A program made the translations under genes and the position numbers. From the NCBI GenBank assembly GCA_946479805.1, contig CAMLHP010000061.1, forward strand, positions 1 through 11,556: a stretch of DNA of 11,556 nt, in the 5' to 3' direction. Positions 1 to 6,604 of the stretch are shown piece by piece (the first letter of the stretch is position 1; each line of letters opens with the position of its first letter). The notes beneath the pieces are model-generated. The model had not been told where the DNA came from. It worked only from the letters and a program-made list of their open reading frames with translations, and made no database searches. The stretch comes from an uncultured Gemmatimonadota bacterium (GTDB taxonomy: Bacteria > Gemmatimonadota > Gemmatimonadetes > Gemmatimonadales > GWC2-71-9).

Positions 1-1033
1 GGTTCTCGGCGAGGGTCGCAGCCACCTCATCCAGGATGAAGCGCGAGCTCTGGGTGAGGTTGGACGTGCCGGTGGCGAAGTTGACGCCCGGCAGGGTGAT
101 GTTGGCGTTGGCATTGGCAGCCAGCTTGTTGAGGCTGTCACGCAGCGCCTGGATCTCGGCCCGGGAGACGCCCGCCGCCATGGCCGCGCTGTCACGCGCC
201 GCCTGCGCCGCTGCCCGCTCTGCAGCCGCGATGCTGTCGGCCCGCGCCCGCTCAGCGGCCGCGATGCTGTCAGCCCGCGCCCGCTCCGCACGCGCAACCG
301 AGTCACGCACGGCCGCTTCACGCGCCCGAGCCGCCTCTGCCGCACGGATGGAGTCCTGGTTTACCGGCGGGCAACCCGTCGCGGTGACCGGCATGCCGCG
401 CGGTGAATCGGGGCACTGGTCAACGTCATCGGCCACGCCATCGCGGTCGGTGTCGCTGGGGCCGAAGCCGGTGTTGTCGCCGAAGAGCCAGGAGAGGCCG
501 GCGTTGAGGCCGTAGTGCCAGTCCTTGTCCTCGCGGCTGAGCGCCGGGTTCGGGCTGCTCATGTAGTCGCCGGTGCCCTCGACCCGGACCGAGAGACGCT
601 CGCCAAGGCCGAAGCGGAAGCCCGCAACGGCGCCGGGTCCGGTCTCGTCGCCTTCGGTGGTGCCGGGAACGTCGTTACCACGGTCTGAGTACTTGTTGAA
701 CACGTAGCGACCGCCGACGAACATCGCAGCGTGCTGGCCGAAGGGGATATGGCCGAGCAGTTCACCGCCAAGGTGCAACTGGGTCAGCTTGCCGATGGCA
801 AACTTGTAGGAGGTCGGGGTGTAGGCGCCGAAGGCACCAATCTCGATGCCACGCACCGGGAAGAAACCGAGGCGGGCACCACCGCCCACCTTGTCCTGGA
901 TCGCGTAGCTCTCACCGAACCAGTTCTTGCGGGCAAACAAACCGAACTCGACTGTGCCCGCCCCCTGAGCGCTGGCCGATGGCGCCACTAGCGCCGCAAG
1001 CAGGCCGGAAAGAACGAGGCCTCGAAGCTTCAT
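1..1033 (-). CDS. OmpA-family outer-membrane porin, partial (C-terminus beyond left edge)
   Basis: The reverse strand encodes 344 residues that run off the left edge without a stop. The order is: signal peptide (1-22, ending Ala-Ser-Ala before Gln23); a Gly- and aromatic-rich segment (about 25-186) consistent with a small beta-barrel; one thrombospondin type-3-like calcium repeat (DTDRDGVADDVDQCPDSP, about 194-211) with a partner Cys at 221; an Ala/Arg/Asp-rich, probably coiled-coil linker with 11-residue repeats (about 226-300); and the start of an OmpA C-terminal peptidoglycan-binding domain (LPGVNFATGTSNL, from about 314). By family knowledge it would anchor the outer membrane to the cell wall. 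ATG codons lie at 1036 and 1033; I chose 1033 because GGAG is then 6 nt upstream rather than 3. Nothing looks broken. The gene is divergent from its neighbour and probably monocistronic at this end. Family is confident; exact function is not. Confidence 0.9.
   Translation of the reverse strand, partial: MKLRGLVLSGLLAALVAPSASAQGAGTVEFGLFARKNWFGESYAIQDKVGGGARLGFFPVRGIEIGAFGAYTPTSYKFAIGKLTQLHLGGELLGHIPFGQHAAMFVGGRYVFNKYSDRGNDVPGTTEGDETGPGAVAGFRFGLGERLSVRVEGTGDYMSSPNPALSREDKDWHYGLNAGLSWLFGDNTGFGPSDTDRDGVADDVDQCPDSPRGMPVTATGCPPVNQDSIRAAEAARAREAAVRDSVARAERARADSIAAAERARADSIAAAERAAAQAARDSAAMAAGVSRAEIQALRDSLNKLAANANANITLPGVNFATGTSNLTQSSRFILDEVAATLAEN
225..286 (-). repeat. 33-bp tandem repeat encoding an 11-residue linker repeat
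   Basis: Two adjacent copies, at 225-253 and 258-286 with an offset of 33 bp, differ by one base over 29 bp. They encode the linker repeat Ala-Asp-Ser-Ile-Ala-Ala-Ala-Glu-Arg-Ala-Arg of the porin above. An 11-residue period fits a hendecad coiled coil. Because the unit is a multiple of three, copy number can change without a frameshift. Confidence 0.8.
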
Positions 1034-1230
1034 CATGGACTCCGAATGAAGGTGTAAAGTGATGGCGGTGAATTCGAGCACCGCGCACGGCACAGCGCAA
1101 ATGATGTCAGCCGACGGATTTTGGCGCGGTGAGACAACTCACCATGCAACAGCATCCTCAGGCACGAGCCAGATCACGGGACGTCCAAACCCTGCAAAGG
1201 TCCACCACACAAGGCTTTGGCGACCGACCT

Positions 1231-1258
1231 ATTATACACCACGCCCGGCAAAAGTCGA
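1231..1258 (-). promoter_or_regulatory. Candidate sigma70-type promoter for the OmpA-family gene
   Basis: On the reverse strand there is a perfect TATAAT (1236-1231), preceded 16 bp upstream by TCGACT (1258-1253), which matches four of six positions of TTGACA. Transcription would start near 1224 and leave a leader of roughly 190 nt before the start codon at 1033. A perfect -10 box is rare by chance in DNA this GC-rich. The long leader is unusual, and a weaker nearer promoter cannot be excluded. Confidence 0.45.
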
Positions 1259-1263
1259 GAACT

Positions 1264-1293
1264 GACCCCGGATCGGGGGCCAGAACCGGGGTC
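1264..1293. repeat. 8-bp perfect inverted repeat in the divergent intergenic region
   Basis: GACCCCGG (1264-1271) and CCGGGGTC (1286-1293) are perfect inverted copies around a 14-nt loop. They sit between the candidate minus-strand promoter and the ribosome binding site of the plus-strand hydrolase. It could be an operator, a hairpin in the hydrolase leader, or part of a dispersed palindromic element. The rest of the 292-bp gap (1037-1328) shows no gene. Confidence 0.4.
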
Positions 1294-1328
1294 TGGCGAA
1301 CGTTTCAGAAGAATTCAGAGGTTTCATT

Positions 1329-1955
1329 ATGACGTCAAGTGCTCCCAGCTGGCCCCACCGGTTCGAGCCCGGCACCGGGGGCGGGGCCACACTGCTGATG
1401 CTGCACGGGACTGGCGGGAACGAGGACGACTTGATCGGCCTGGGCCAGGCACTGGCCCCGGGGACCCCCCTCCTGTCACCCCGGGGGCAGGTGCTGGAGA
1501 ACGGTATGCCCCGGTTCTTTCGCAGGCTGGCCGAGGGCGTCTTTGATGAAGCGGACCTGGTCCGGAGGACCCATGACCTGGCCGACTTTGTTCGGGAGGG
1601 GGCGGCGGCATACGGCCGGGATCCTGGCCGGATCTGGGCGGTGGGCTTCTCCAATGGGGCCAACATCGCCGCCAGCCTGCTGCTGCTGGAGCCGGGGCTC
1701 CTGGCGGGAGCGGTGCTGCTCCGGGCGACTCTGCCGCTGACGCCGGACGAGCTGCCCGACCTCAGCTCGACCGCTGTGCTGCTGTCAGAGGGCCGGACCG
1801 ATCCTTATGTGCCAGCGGACCGGGCTGAAGCACTGGCAAGCCTGCTGCGCCAGGCGGGCGCAGACGTCACACTGGAGTGGCGCGAGTCGGGCCATGGCCT
1901 CACCCACGAGGATGTGGCGTCGGCGTCGCGCTGGCTGGCGCCGAAGGTGCGTTAG
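1329..1955 (+). CDS. Alpha/beta-hydrolase, carboxylesterase/phospholipase type (MhqD-like)
   Basis: This 208-residue protein has the usual length and layout of the small carboxylesterase/phospholipase hydrolases. The oxyanion-hole segment is HGTGG (26-30). The nucleophile is Ser108 in the elbow GFSNG (106-110). The acid is Asp158 in GRTDPYVP, and the base is His189 in SGHGLT. There is no signal peptide or membrane segment, so it should be cytosolic. The motif LLSPRGQVLENGMPRFF (48-64) is typical of the branch containing MhqD-like quinone-responsive esterases; the substrate cannot be read from sequence. The ATG at 1329 is supported by AGAGG (1317-1321) with 7-nt spacing. It stands alone: the upstream gene is divergent and the next gene starts 149 bp away. 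Fold and triad are clear; physiological role is open. Confidence 0.88.
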   Translation: MTSSAPSWPHRFEPGTGGGATLLMLHGTGGNEDDLIGLGQALAPGTPLLSPRGQVLENGMPRFFRRLAEGVFDEADLVRRTHDLADFVREGAAAYGRDPGRIWAVGFSNGANIAASLLLLEPGLLAGAVLLRATLPLTPDELPDLSSTAVLLSEGRTDPYVPADRAEALASLLRQAGADVTLEWRESGHGLTHEDVASASRWLAPKVR

Positions 1956-2092
1956 GATCGCCAGGTTCGGGGTTTCTTCCCTATTGGCAAGACCGGAATT
2001 GGAGTCAACTTGGGGGAGGTGCTTCGCGGCGGCTTCGTGGGCCGACGCGACTACGTGCCAGATGCCCCCGCTTTACTGCTGACCAACTCAAG

Positions 2093-2099
2093 AGGGGAG
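2093..2099 (+). promoter_or_regulatory. Ribosome binding site fixing the start of the 103-residue hypothetical protein
   Basis: AGGGGAG lies 5 nt upstream of the ATG at 2105. It is one of the best Shine-Dalgarno matches in the window. It supports this ATG over the in-frame upstream ATG at 1877, which lies inside the hydrolase gene. Confidence 0.6.
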
Positions 2100-2104
2100 A
2101 TGTG

Positions 2105-2416
2105 ATGGCCACCATTGCCCTCGAGCAGGAGCGCCTGTTTGTGGCGGAGCGGCTCCTGAACGAAATCGAACGTCGCCATAGCCTTCCCAGTTCGCAGCAC
2201 CCCGACTTGCAGACTCCCGTCATTGACCGATTTCTCATAGCGTACCTGCCCGAGACCCGCGAGGGTGAACCCGCGCCCAACTCCATCGAGTACGCGTTCA
2301 CTTCGTCGCTGGGCGACGCGGTGGAGTTGTTGCGCCGAGTGGTGGACGAGTCCCCTGATGGATGGGGCGCAGCAGCGTACGTGCATGATCTGGATACCGG
2401 CGCTGGAGTGCATTGA
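2105..2416 (+). CDS. Hypothetical protein, 103 residues
   Basis: I do not recognise this family. The protein is small, with no signal peptide, membrane segment or cysteines. Its first third is helical and charged (LEQERLFVAERLLNEIERRH, from residue 6), followed by a Pro/Ser-rich stretch, then IDRFLIAYLPE, AVELLRRVVDE (about 71-81) and a C-terminal WGAAAYVHDLD. The amphipathic helices and good ribosome binding site argue for a real gene. It ends 7 nt before a possible GTG start (2424) of the first M42-like gene, or 25 nt before its ATG (2442), so the three genes may be cotranscribed. The preceding 149-bp gap (1956-2104) has no clear promoter by eye. It could be a regulatory or adaptor protein, but nothing shows this. 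Confidence 0.6.
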   Translation: MATIALEQERLFVAERLLNEIERRHSLPSSQHPDLQTPVIDRFLIAYLPETREGEPAPNSIEYAFTSSLGDAVELLRRVVDESPDGWGAAAYVHDLDTGAGVH

Positions 2417-2441
2417 GAACCACGTGACCTTCAACTCCATC

Positions 2442-3383
2442 ATGCCGGCGTCGCTGCTCATGCTGCTTGGCGCCGGCATCATCTTGCCCGCGCCGGCGCG
2501 CGCCCAGGCTCCCTCGCTCGACTCGCTCTCCCGGCGGCTCATGAGCATCCCCGCGCCGCTGGGGTACGAGTCCGCGATGGCCGACTCCATAGCCGGGATG
2601 CTGGCGGGCCGCGGCACCGTTTTGCGCGACCGCGCCGGCAACGTGCTGCTCACGCTGGGGCGCGGCTCTCCGTCGCGGCTCGTCGCCTGTCCGATGGACG
2701 AGCCCGGCTGGGTGGTGGGCGGCATCAGGGATGACGGCTATCTCACCATTCGCCGGCTCCCCGGCGCAATGTCACGCGACGCTGACGAACGACTCGAAGG
2801 CCAGAGAATCACGCTCCTCGGCGCCAAGGGCCCCGTGCCCGGAGTCGTGGGCGTGCGCAGCATTCATCTCACGAGAGGCCGCAGCAGTGCGTCGGACAGG
2901 TTCACCTTCGACGACGCGTTCGTGGACGTCGGCGCCAGCAGCGCCGACGAGGCGCGCGCCCTCGGGCTCGAAGCCACCACGCCGCTGGTGCTGGAGAAAC
3001 GCCCCCATACCTACGGTGATGGGCTCACCGCCGCCCCCGAGGCGGGCACGCGCGCAGCCTGCGCCGCGCTCATTCGCGCTGCAGGCGAGCGGCCGAGCGG
3101 CAGCGTCACCGTGGCGTTTGTTGTGGAGCAGCGGCTCTCGGCGCGGGGACTCCGCACCATCGTCAACGAACGCGGCCCATTCGCTGACGTCCTGGTATTG
3201 GGTGCTGCCAATTCGCAGTCATCGGCGGTGGTTGCCGATTCCATCCGACTGAGCGGGAGCGTGCGAGCGGATCGGTGGAATCTGCGGATCCGTCACCAGG
3301 GCACGCCGGTGGAGACTGTGGGATTCACCGATGTGCAGGCGCTGGAAGCTCGGCTCCGCAGCTGGATCGGGGGTGGCCGGTGA
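2442..3383 (+). CDS. Exported M42-peptidase-like protein, predicted catalytically inactive
   Basis: This 313-residue protein starts with a hydrophobic signal peptide (1-21, ending Ala-Arg-Ala before Gln22) and aligns by eye along its length with the downstream active M42 peptidase. The catalytic positions are lost. The metal-ligand His is Pro84 (CPMDEPG, where active enzymes have H-x-D-E-x-G). Asp-Asp-Arg is replaced by Gly-Asp-Gly (192-194). The Glu-Glu pair (general base and metal ligand) is replaced by Gln-Arg (230-231). The fourth ligand Asp falls in LGAANS (253-258). The final His is replaced in QGTPVE (286-291). About 50 residues are also missing before the C-terminal block, including the segment that carries GGNDGSAF in the partner. 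The frame is intact, so it is a pseudoenzyme rather than a pseudogene. A GTG at 2424 is an alternative start; neither has a strong Shine-Dalgarno sequence. It ends in a 4-nt overlap with its partner. Confidence 0.75.
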   Translation: MPASLLMLLGAGIILPAPARAQAPSLDSLSRRLMSIPAPLGYESAMADSIAGMLAGRGTVLRDRAGNVLLTLGRGSPSRLVACPMDEPGWVVGGIRDDGYLTIRRLPGAMSRDADERLEGQRITLLGAKGPVPGVVGVRSIHLTRGRSSASDRFTFDDAFVDVGASSADEARALGLEATTPLVLEKRPHTYGDGLTAAPEAGTRAACAALIRAAGERPSGSVTVAFVVEQRLSARGLRTIVNERGPFADVLVLGAANSQSSAVVADSIRLSGSVRADRWNLRIRHQGTPVETVGFTDVQALEARLRSWIGGGR

Positions 3384-4441
3384 GGCGCGCGCTGATGGCG
3401 ACCGCATTGAGCCTGCTCCTCGCGGCATCGGCCATGGCCCAGGACTCCGCCGAACTGGCCGAGGCTGAAGCGGTGCTGTCGCAGCTTACCGAGGTGCACG
3501 GCGTGAGCGGCGCCGAGGGACCGGTACGCGACGCGGTGCGGGGGATGCTGCCGGAGTGGGCCGAGTCGTCGGTGGACAGCGCCGGCAACCTCTGGGTAAG
3601 CGTGGGGTCGGGAGACCCGGTGGTGACGTTCGTAGCCCACCTCGACGAGATCGGTTACCGGGTCACCGCCATCAACGATGACGGCACCCTGGAGCTCTCT
3701 CGGCAGGGCGGCTTCTTCCCGGCGCTGTATGCCTGGCGGCCGGCGCTGGCGCACGGCGCCAGGGGCGACGTGCCGGGCGTCTTCGTGCCGGGCGATTCGG
3801 GCAGGATGGTCGCCGACCTGGCGCTGGGATCGCGCTCGGCGGTAGAGGCGAGTGGCGTTGCGGTGGGCACGACGCTCACCAGTCCCAAGGCGTACCAGAG
3901 GCTGGCGGGCACCCGCGCGACCGGCAGGTCGTTCGACGACAGGGTGGGCTCGACCGCGCTGGTGCTGGCGGTGAGGCGGCTGGACCGCGAGCGGCTCAAG
4001 CACCGGGTGATTTTCATCTGGAGCGTGCGGGAGGAAATCGGGCTGGAAGGCGCCGAGGTGGCGGCCGACGCGCTGGGTGTGAGCGTGCATCGGGTGCACG
4101 CGGTGGACACGTTCGTGAGCGCCGACGGGCCGCTGGAACTCAGCGGCTACGGACTGGCGCCGCTGGGGGAGGGGGCGGTGATCCGGGCGGTGGACAACAG
4201 CAACGTGGCGCCGAAGGTGCTGGTGGATTCGCTCCAGGCGCTGGCGGAGCGGCACGGCATCCCGCTCCAGTACGGCGCCACCAGCGGCGGCAACGACGGT
4301 TCCGCCTTCGCGCCGTGGGGCGTGCCGGATGTGCCAATCGCCTGGCCGCTCCGATACTCGCACTCGCCGGCCGAGGTGGCGGACCTCAAGGACGTGGCGG
4401 CGCTGGCGAAACTTGTGGAGGTCATTGCTGAGGAGTGGTGA
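3380..4441 (+). CDS. Exported M42-family metallo-aminopeptidase
   Basis: This 353-residue protein is a complete M42 (glutamyl aminopeptidase/endoglucanase-type) dinuclear metallopeptidase. The expected residues are all visible: His87 in VAHLDEIG, the bridging Asp in SFDDRVG (184-190), general base and ligand Glu218-Glu219 in SVREEIGLEG, Asp243 in VDTF, and His328 in RYSHSPAEV. GGNDGSAF (303-310) is also present. M42 enzymes cleave N-terminal residues from peptides, often as large oligomers. Most are cytosolic, but this one has a signal peptide: VRRALMATALSLLLAASAMA before Gln21. I chose GTG 3380 because it supplies the Arg-Arg n-region and overlaps the previous stop as GTGA, which implies translational coupling. 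ATG 3395 is an alternative. The neighbour is a degenerate paralogue, so the two may work as a pair in the periplasm. Confidence 0.88.
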   Translation: MRRALMATALSLLLAASAMAQDSAELAEAEAVLSQLTEVHGVSGAEGPVRDAVRGMLPEWAESSVDSAGNLWVSVGSGDPVVTFVAHLDEIGYRVTAINDDGTLELSRQGGFFPALYAWRPALAHGARGDVPGVFVPGDSGRMVADLALGSRSAVEASGVAVGTTLTSPKAYQRLAGTRATGRSFDDRVGSTALVLAVRRLDRERLKHRVIFIWSVREEIGLEGAEVAADALGVSVHRVHAVDTFVSADGPLELSGYGLAPLGEGAVIRAVDNSNVAPKVLVDSLQALAERHGIPLQYGATSGGNDGSAFAPWGVPDVPIAWPLRYSHSPAEVADLKDVAALAKLVEVIAEEW

Positions 4442-4454
4442 CGGGATCGTCACC
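4437..4454 (+). other. Short hairpin over the stop codon of the M42 peptidase gene
   Basis: GGTGAC (4437-4442) and GTCACC (4449-4454) are perfect inverted copies with a 6-nt loop, and the stop codon lies within the left arm. There is no following T-run, so it is not a classical intrinsic terminator. Confidence 0.35.
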
Positions 4455-4472
4455 CTGAGCGCAGCGAAGGGG
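4448..4472 (+). repeat. Probable dispersed repeat motif (CACCCTGAGCGCAGCGAAGG type)
   Basis: The stretch at 4448-4472, core CCTGAGCGCAGCGAAGG, matches from memory an intergenic motif found in many copies in unrelated GC-rich bacterial genomes. Only one copy is visible here, so repetitiveness cannot be shown from this window. Confidence 0.4.
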
Positions 4473-4500
4473 CCAAACCGAGCAATGGCGAAGTCCTTTC

Positions 4501-4623
4501 ACCACGGAGCCACGGAGGACACGGAGAACTGCTATTTTTTTGTGGTCTTACCGACTAGCAACGCGCCCCTGGCATCTCTCCCACATCAACGGCTTTTCTC
4601 TGTGTCCTCCGTGTCTCCGTGGT
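4501..4623. repeat. 28-bp imperfect inverted repeat (ACCACGGAG...CTCCGTGGT element)
   Basis: The left arm (4501-4528) and right arm (4596-4623) are inverted copies with two mismatches in 28 bp, separated by 67 nt. The loop contains a run of seven T (4535-4541), striking in this GC-rich window. Each arm repeats CACGGAG internally. From memory, this CCACGGAG-CACGGAGG-ACACGGAG type of sequence recurs between genes of several environmental phyla, which suggests a dispersed non-coding element. No transposase is present. The right arm covers the likely start codon of the phosphodiesterase gene (GTG 4611), so a folded mRNA would hide the initiation site. Apart from this and the motif at 4448, the gap 4442-4610 shows no gene. 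Confidence 0.7.
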
Positions 4624-6500
4624 TAAGACCAGCCCTGTTGGGCCTCCTTGCCCTTGCATGCGCTCCCCGAGCTTCGGTGCTGCCGCCTGCGACGGCGACA
4701 GGCAAGCGCGTGCTCCTCGTCAGCTTCGACGCGCTCAATGAACGCCGGGCGCTGGAGACCGTTCCGCAGCAGTTGATCCCCTCGTTCGTCTCGCTCTTCA
4801 GCGGAGGGCGCTGCGCCGAGTACGCCCGGCCCGCCTGGCCCAGCAAGACGGCGGCGTCGCACGCGTCGCTCTGGACCGGCGTCTATGGCGACAGCAACGG
4901 GATCGCGGCCAATTCGCAGCCGCCGCTGCCGAGGGACCAGCACCGCATCACCGAACGGGTCTCCGGCTACAGCAACCAGTGGCTCCGCGCCGAGCCGGTG
5001 TGGATCACCGAGGCGCTGAAGGGCAGGCGGGTGGTGGCGCACCATCCCACCCAGGCGCCGGGGGCGCCGGGGTACCCACAAACCTTCAGCACCGACCCGC
5101 CGCCCACCGAAGCCATGCGCCGCGCTGCGGAGGCGCTCGCCTCGCAGAACCTCGCCGCCCTCAACGGCTACAACCTCCACCTCGCGCCCGACCGGGTCAT
5201 CACCCAGGACAGCGTCGCGCCCAGGCCCGCGCGGGGCTGGGTGCACGTGGAGCAGTTGAGATCGGGTGTGACTCCGCTCGAGATCGCGTTTGCGGTGGGC
5301 GACGACTCGGTGTTCGCGCTGCTGCATGGCGAGCGGGCGTACACCACGATCACCGCGGCGCTCAGCCGCGACGCGGGACAGAGGTCCGTCTCGGCCGTGG
5401 TTCATCCACCCGACCGTTCCGATCCTGGCACGCGCGAGCTAGCCCGCCATTTCTCGGCGCCGCTCGGCTTCGACTTCGGCGAGACGCCGGTGACGCTGTT
5501 CCTCCGGCTGTTTCAACTGGCGCCGGACGGGAAGTCGTTCGTGCTGTTCATTCCGGCCGTGTCGGGAATCAACGCCAACAACCCCGAAGTGCTGCGGCAG
5601 TATCTCGATGCCACCGGAGGCTGGATCGGCAACGGCGGGCGCATCCTCAACGACGGCTCCGACGAGGGCGCGTGGCGCTACCTCGAGTCGCTGGAGCTGG
5701 TGACCCGGCAGTTCATGCGGGGGAGCGAGTGGGGCTGGAGCGAGCGCCGAGCCCAGGTGCAGCTGGACTACTTCCCGCTGATAGACGAGGTGGACCACAC
5801 CTGGTACGGCTATGTGGCGCCGGAGACGCCGGGGGTGGCGGACAGCGTGCGGCTGCAGGTGAAGGCGTGGCGGGACCCCGCCTGGCGCCTCGCCGACCTG
5901 CGGCTGGCGCACCTGATGCGGCTGGTGGCGCGCGACTCGTCGGTGCTGATCGTGAGCGGGGACCACGGCATGCGTCCCACCTGGCGGGTGTTCCGCCCCA
6001 ACGTGGCGCTGAGAGACGCGGGGCTGTTGGCCGCCGATGCACAGGGCCGGATCATCGCGCGACAGACACGGGCGCTGGCGCCCGACGGACTCTATGTGTC
6101 GCTCAACACCACCGATTGGCTGGACGGCATTGTGACTGACGCCGAGCGGGAGGAGGTACTGCGCCGGGCGGAGGCCGCGCTGCTCGCGGTGCGGGGCGAG
6201 GACGGGGAGCAGGTGGTGACGCGGATCTGGCGCTTACCTAAGCCCGACAGCCTGGGCCGGGGAGGACCGGTGGGCGGCGAGCTCTACTACGAGACCGCGC
6301 CAGGGTATTTCTGGAGCCGCGGACTCGACGGGCCGGCGGCGGGTCCGGGACGGATCGGTGCGGACCATGGGTATCCGTCGATCAGTCCGGACATGTACAC
6401 CGTGCTGTGCGCGTGGGGGCCGGGGGTGAAGGCCGAGCGAGTGGGGCCGGCGCGGACGGTGGATGCGGTGGGGTGGGTACTCCGCCTGATCGACGGCTGA
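4611..6500 (+). CDS. Type I phosphodiesterase/nucleotide pyrophosphatase family lipoprotein
   Basis: From GTG 4611 this is a 629-residue protein of the alkaline phosphatase superfamily. All expected active-site residues are visible: metal ligand Asp40 (LLVSFDAL); nucleophile Thr80 in PSKTAASH, the pattern of NPP enzymes; Asp392 and His396 (PLIDEVDH); Asp451-His452 (SGDHGM); and His586 (ADHGYPS). Such enzymes hydrolyse phosphodiester or pyrophosphate bonds in nucleotides or lipids; the substrate is unknown. The N-terminus MSPWLRPALLGLLALAC (Cys17) looks like a lipoprotein signal, though Ala-Leu-Ala is a non-ideal lipobox. Start choice is the weak point: 4602 (GTG) is 9 nt upstream, and ATG 4484 would add 42 residues translated across the inverted repeat and spoil the signal peptide. 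No Shine-Dalgarno sequence stands out. It may be transcribed alone or after the M42 pair. Confidence 0.83.
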   Translation: MSPWLRPALLGLLALACAPRASVLPPATATGKRVLLVSFDALNERRALETVPQQLIPSFVSLFSGGRCAEYARPAWPSKTAASHASLWTGVYGDSNGIAANSQPPLPRDQHRITERVSGYSNQWLRAEPVWITEALKGRRVVAHHPTQAPGAPGYPQTFSTDPPPTEAMRRAAEALASQNLAALNGYNLHLAPDRVITQDSVAPRPARGWVHVEQLRSGVTPLEIAFAVGDDSVFALLHGERAYTTITAALSRDAGQRSVSAVVHPPDRSDPGTRELARHFSAPLGFDFGETPVTLFLRLFQLAPDGKSFVLFIPAVSGINANNPEVLRQYLDATGGWIGNGGRILNDGSDEGAWRYLESLELVTRQFMRGSEWGWSERRAQVQLDYFPLIDEVDHTWYGYVAPETPGVADSVRLQVKAWRDPAWRLADLRLAHLMRLVARDSSVLIVSGDHGMRPTWRVFRPNVALRDAGLLAADAQGRIIARQTRALAPDGLYVSLNTTDWLDGIVTDAEREEVLRRAEAALLAVRGEDGEQVVTRIWRLPKPDSLGRGGPVGGELYYETAPGYFWSRGLDGPAAGPGRIGADHGYPSISPDMYTVLCAWGPGVKAERVGPARTVDAVGWVLRLIDG

Positions 6501-6604
6501 AGCCGCCTCTCGGCTCTGTCGCTGAAGCGACATTGAAGTGGCGTCCCGCTGTTGGCGTCGTATCAAGCGGCTTTAGCCGCAGAGCCGAGCAGCGGCTTTA
6601 GCCG
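6494..6604. repeat. Cluster of short palindromes (CGGCTAAAGCCG type) forming a 25-bp inverted repeat
   Basis: The outer arms 6494-6518 and 6580-6604 are inverted copies with three mismatches in 25 bp. Inside are small hairpins: CGGCTGAAGCCG (6494-6505), GTCGCTGAAGCGAC (6518-6531) and GCGGCTTTAGCCGC (6567-6580), with a second GCGGCTTTAGCCG at 6592-6604. The stop codon of the phosphodiesterase gene (6498-6500) lies inside the first palindrome. Palindromes of the GGCTAAAGCC kind recur, from memory, between genes in many environmental bacteria. The cluster could act as a transcription barrier or mRNA stabiliser; there is no T-run. The rest of the gap (6605-6759) shows no supportable gene. Confidence 0.65.

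Noticed and set aside
225..286. CRISPR-like direct repeats
   Set aside because: Two in-frame 33-bp copies with no unique spacers; they encode a coiled-coil linker.
36..515. Plus-strand open frame over the porin linker
   Set aside because: Antisense of the OmpA-family gene; its Ala/Arg/Ser repeats are simply the complement of the linker repeats.
3293..4453. Minus-strand open frame of 386 codons opposite the M42 peptidase
   Set aside because: Composition dominated by Arg/His/Pro/Ala with no domain; the opposite strand carries a complete catalytic M42 enzyme.
4535..4541. T7 run as an intrinsic terminator for the M42 genes
   Set aside because: No GC-rich hairpin immediately precedes it; it lies in the loop of the large inverted repeat.
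4484..4610. Upstream ATG extension of the phosphodiesterase by 42 residues
   Set aside because: It would translate across both repeat motifs and bury the lipoprotein signal; GTG 4611 gives a normal signal peptide. Not fully excluded.
4979..6139. Plus-strand open frame of 386 codons in another frame of the phosphodiesterase gene
   Set aside because: Arg/Ala/Gly-rich shadow; the phosphodiesterase frame has all metal ligands in order.
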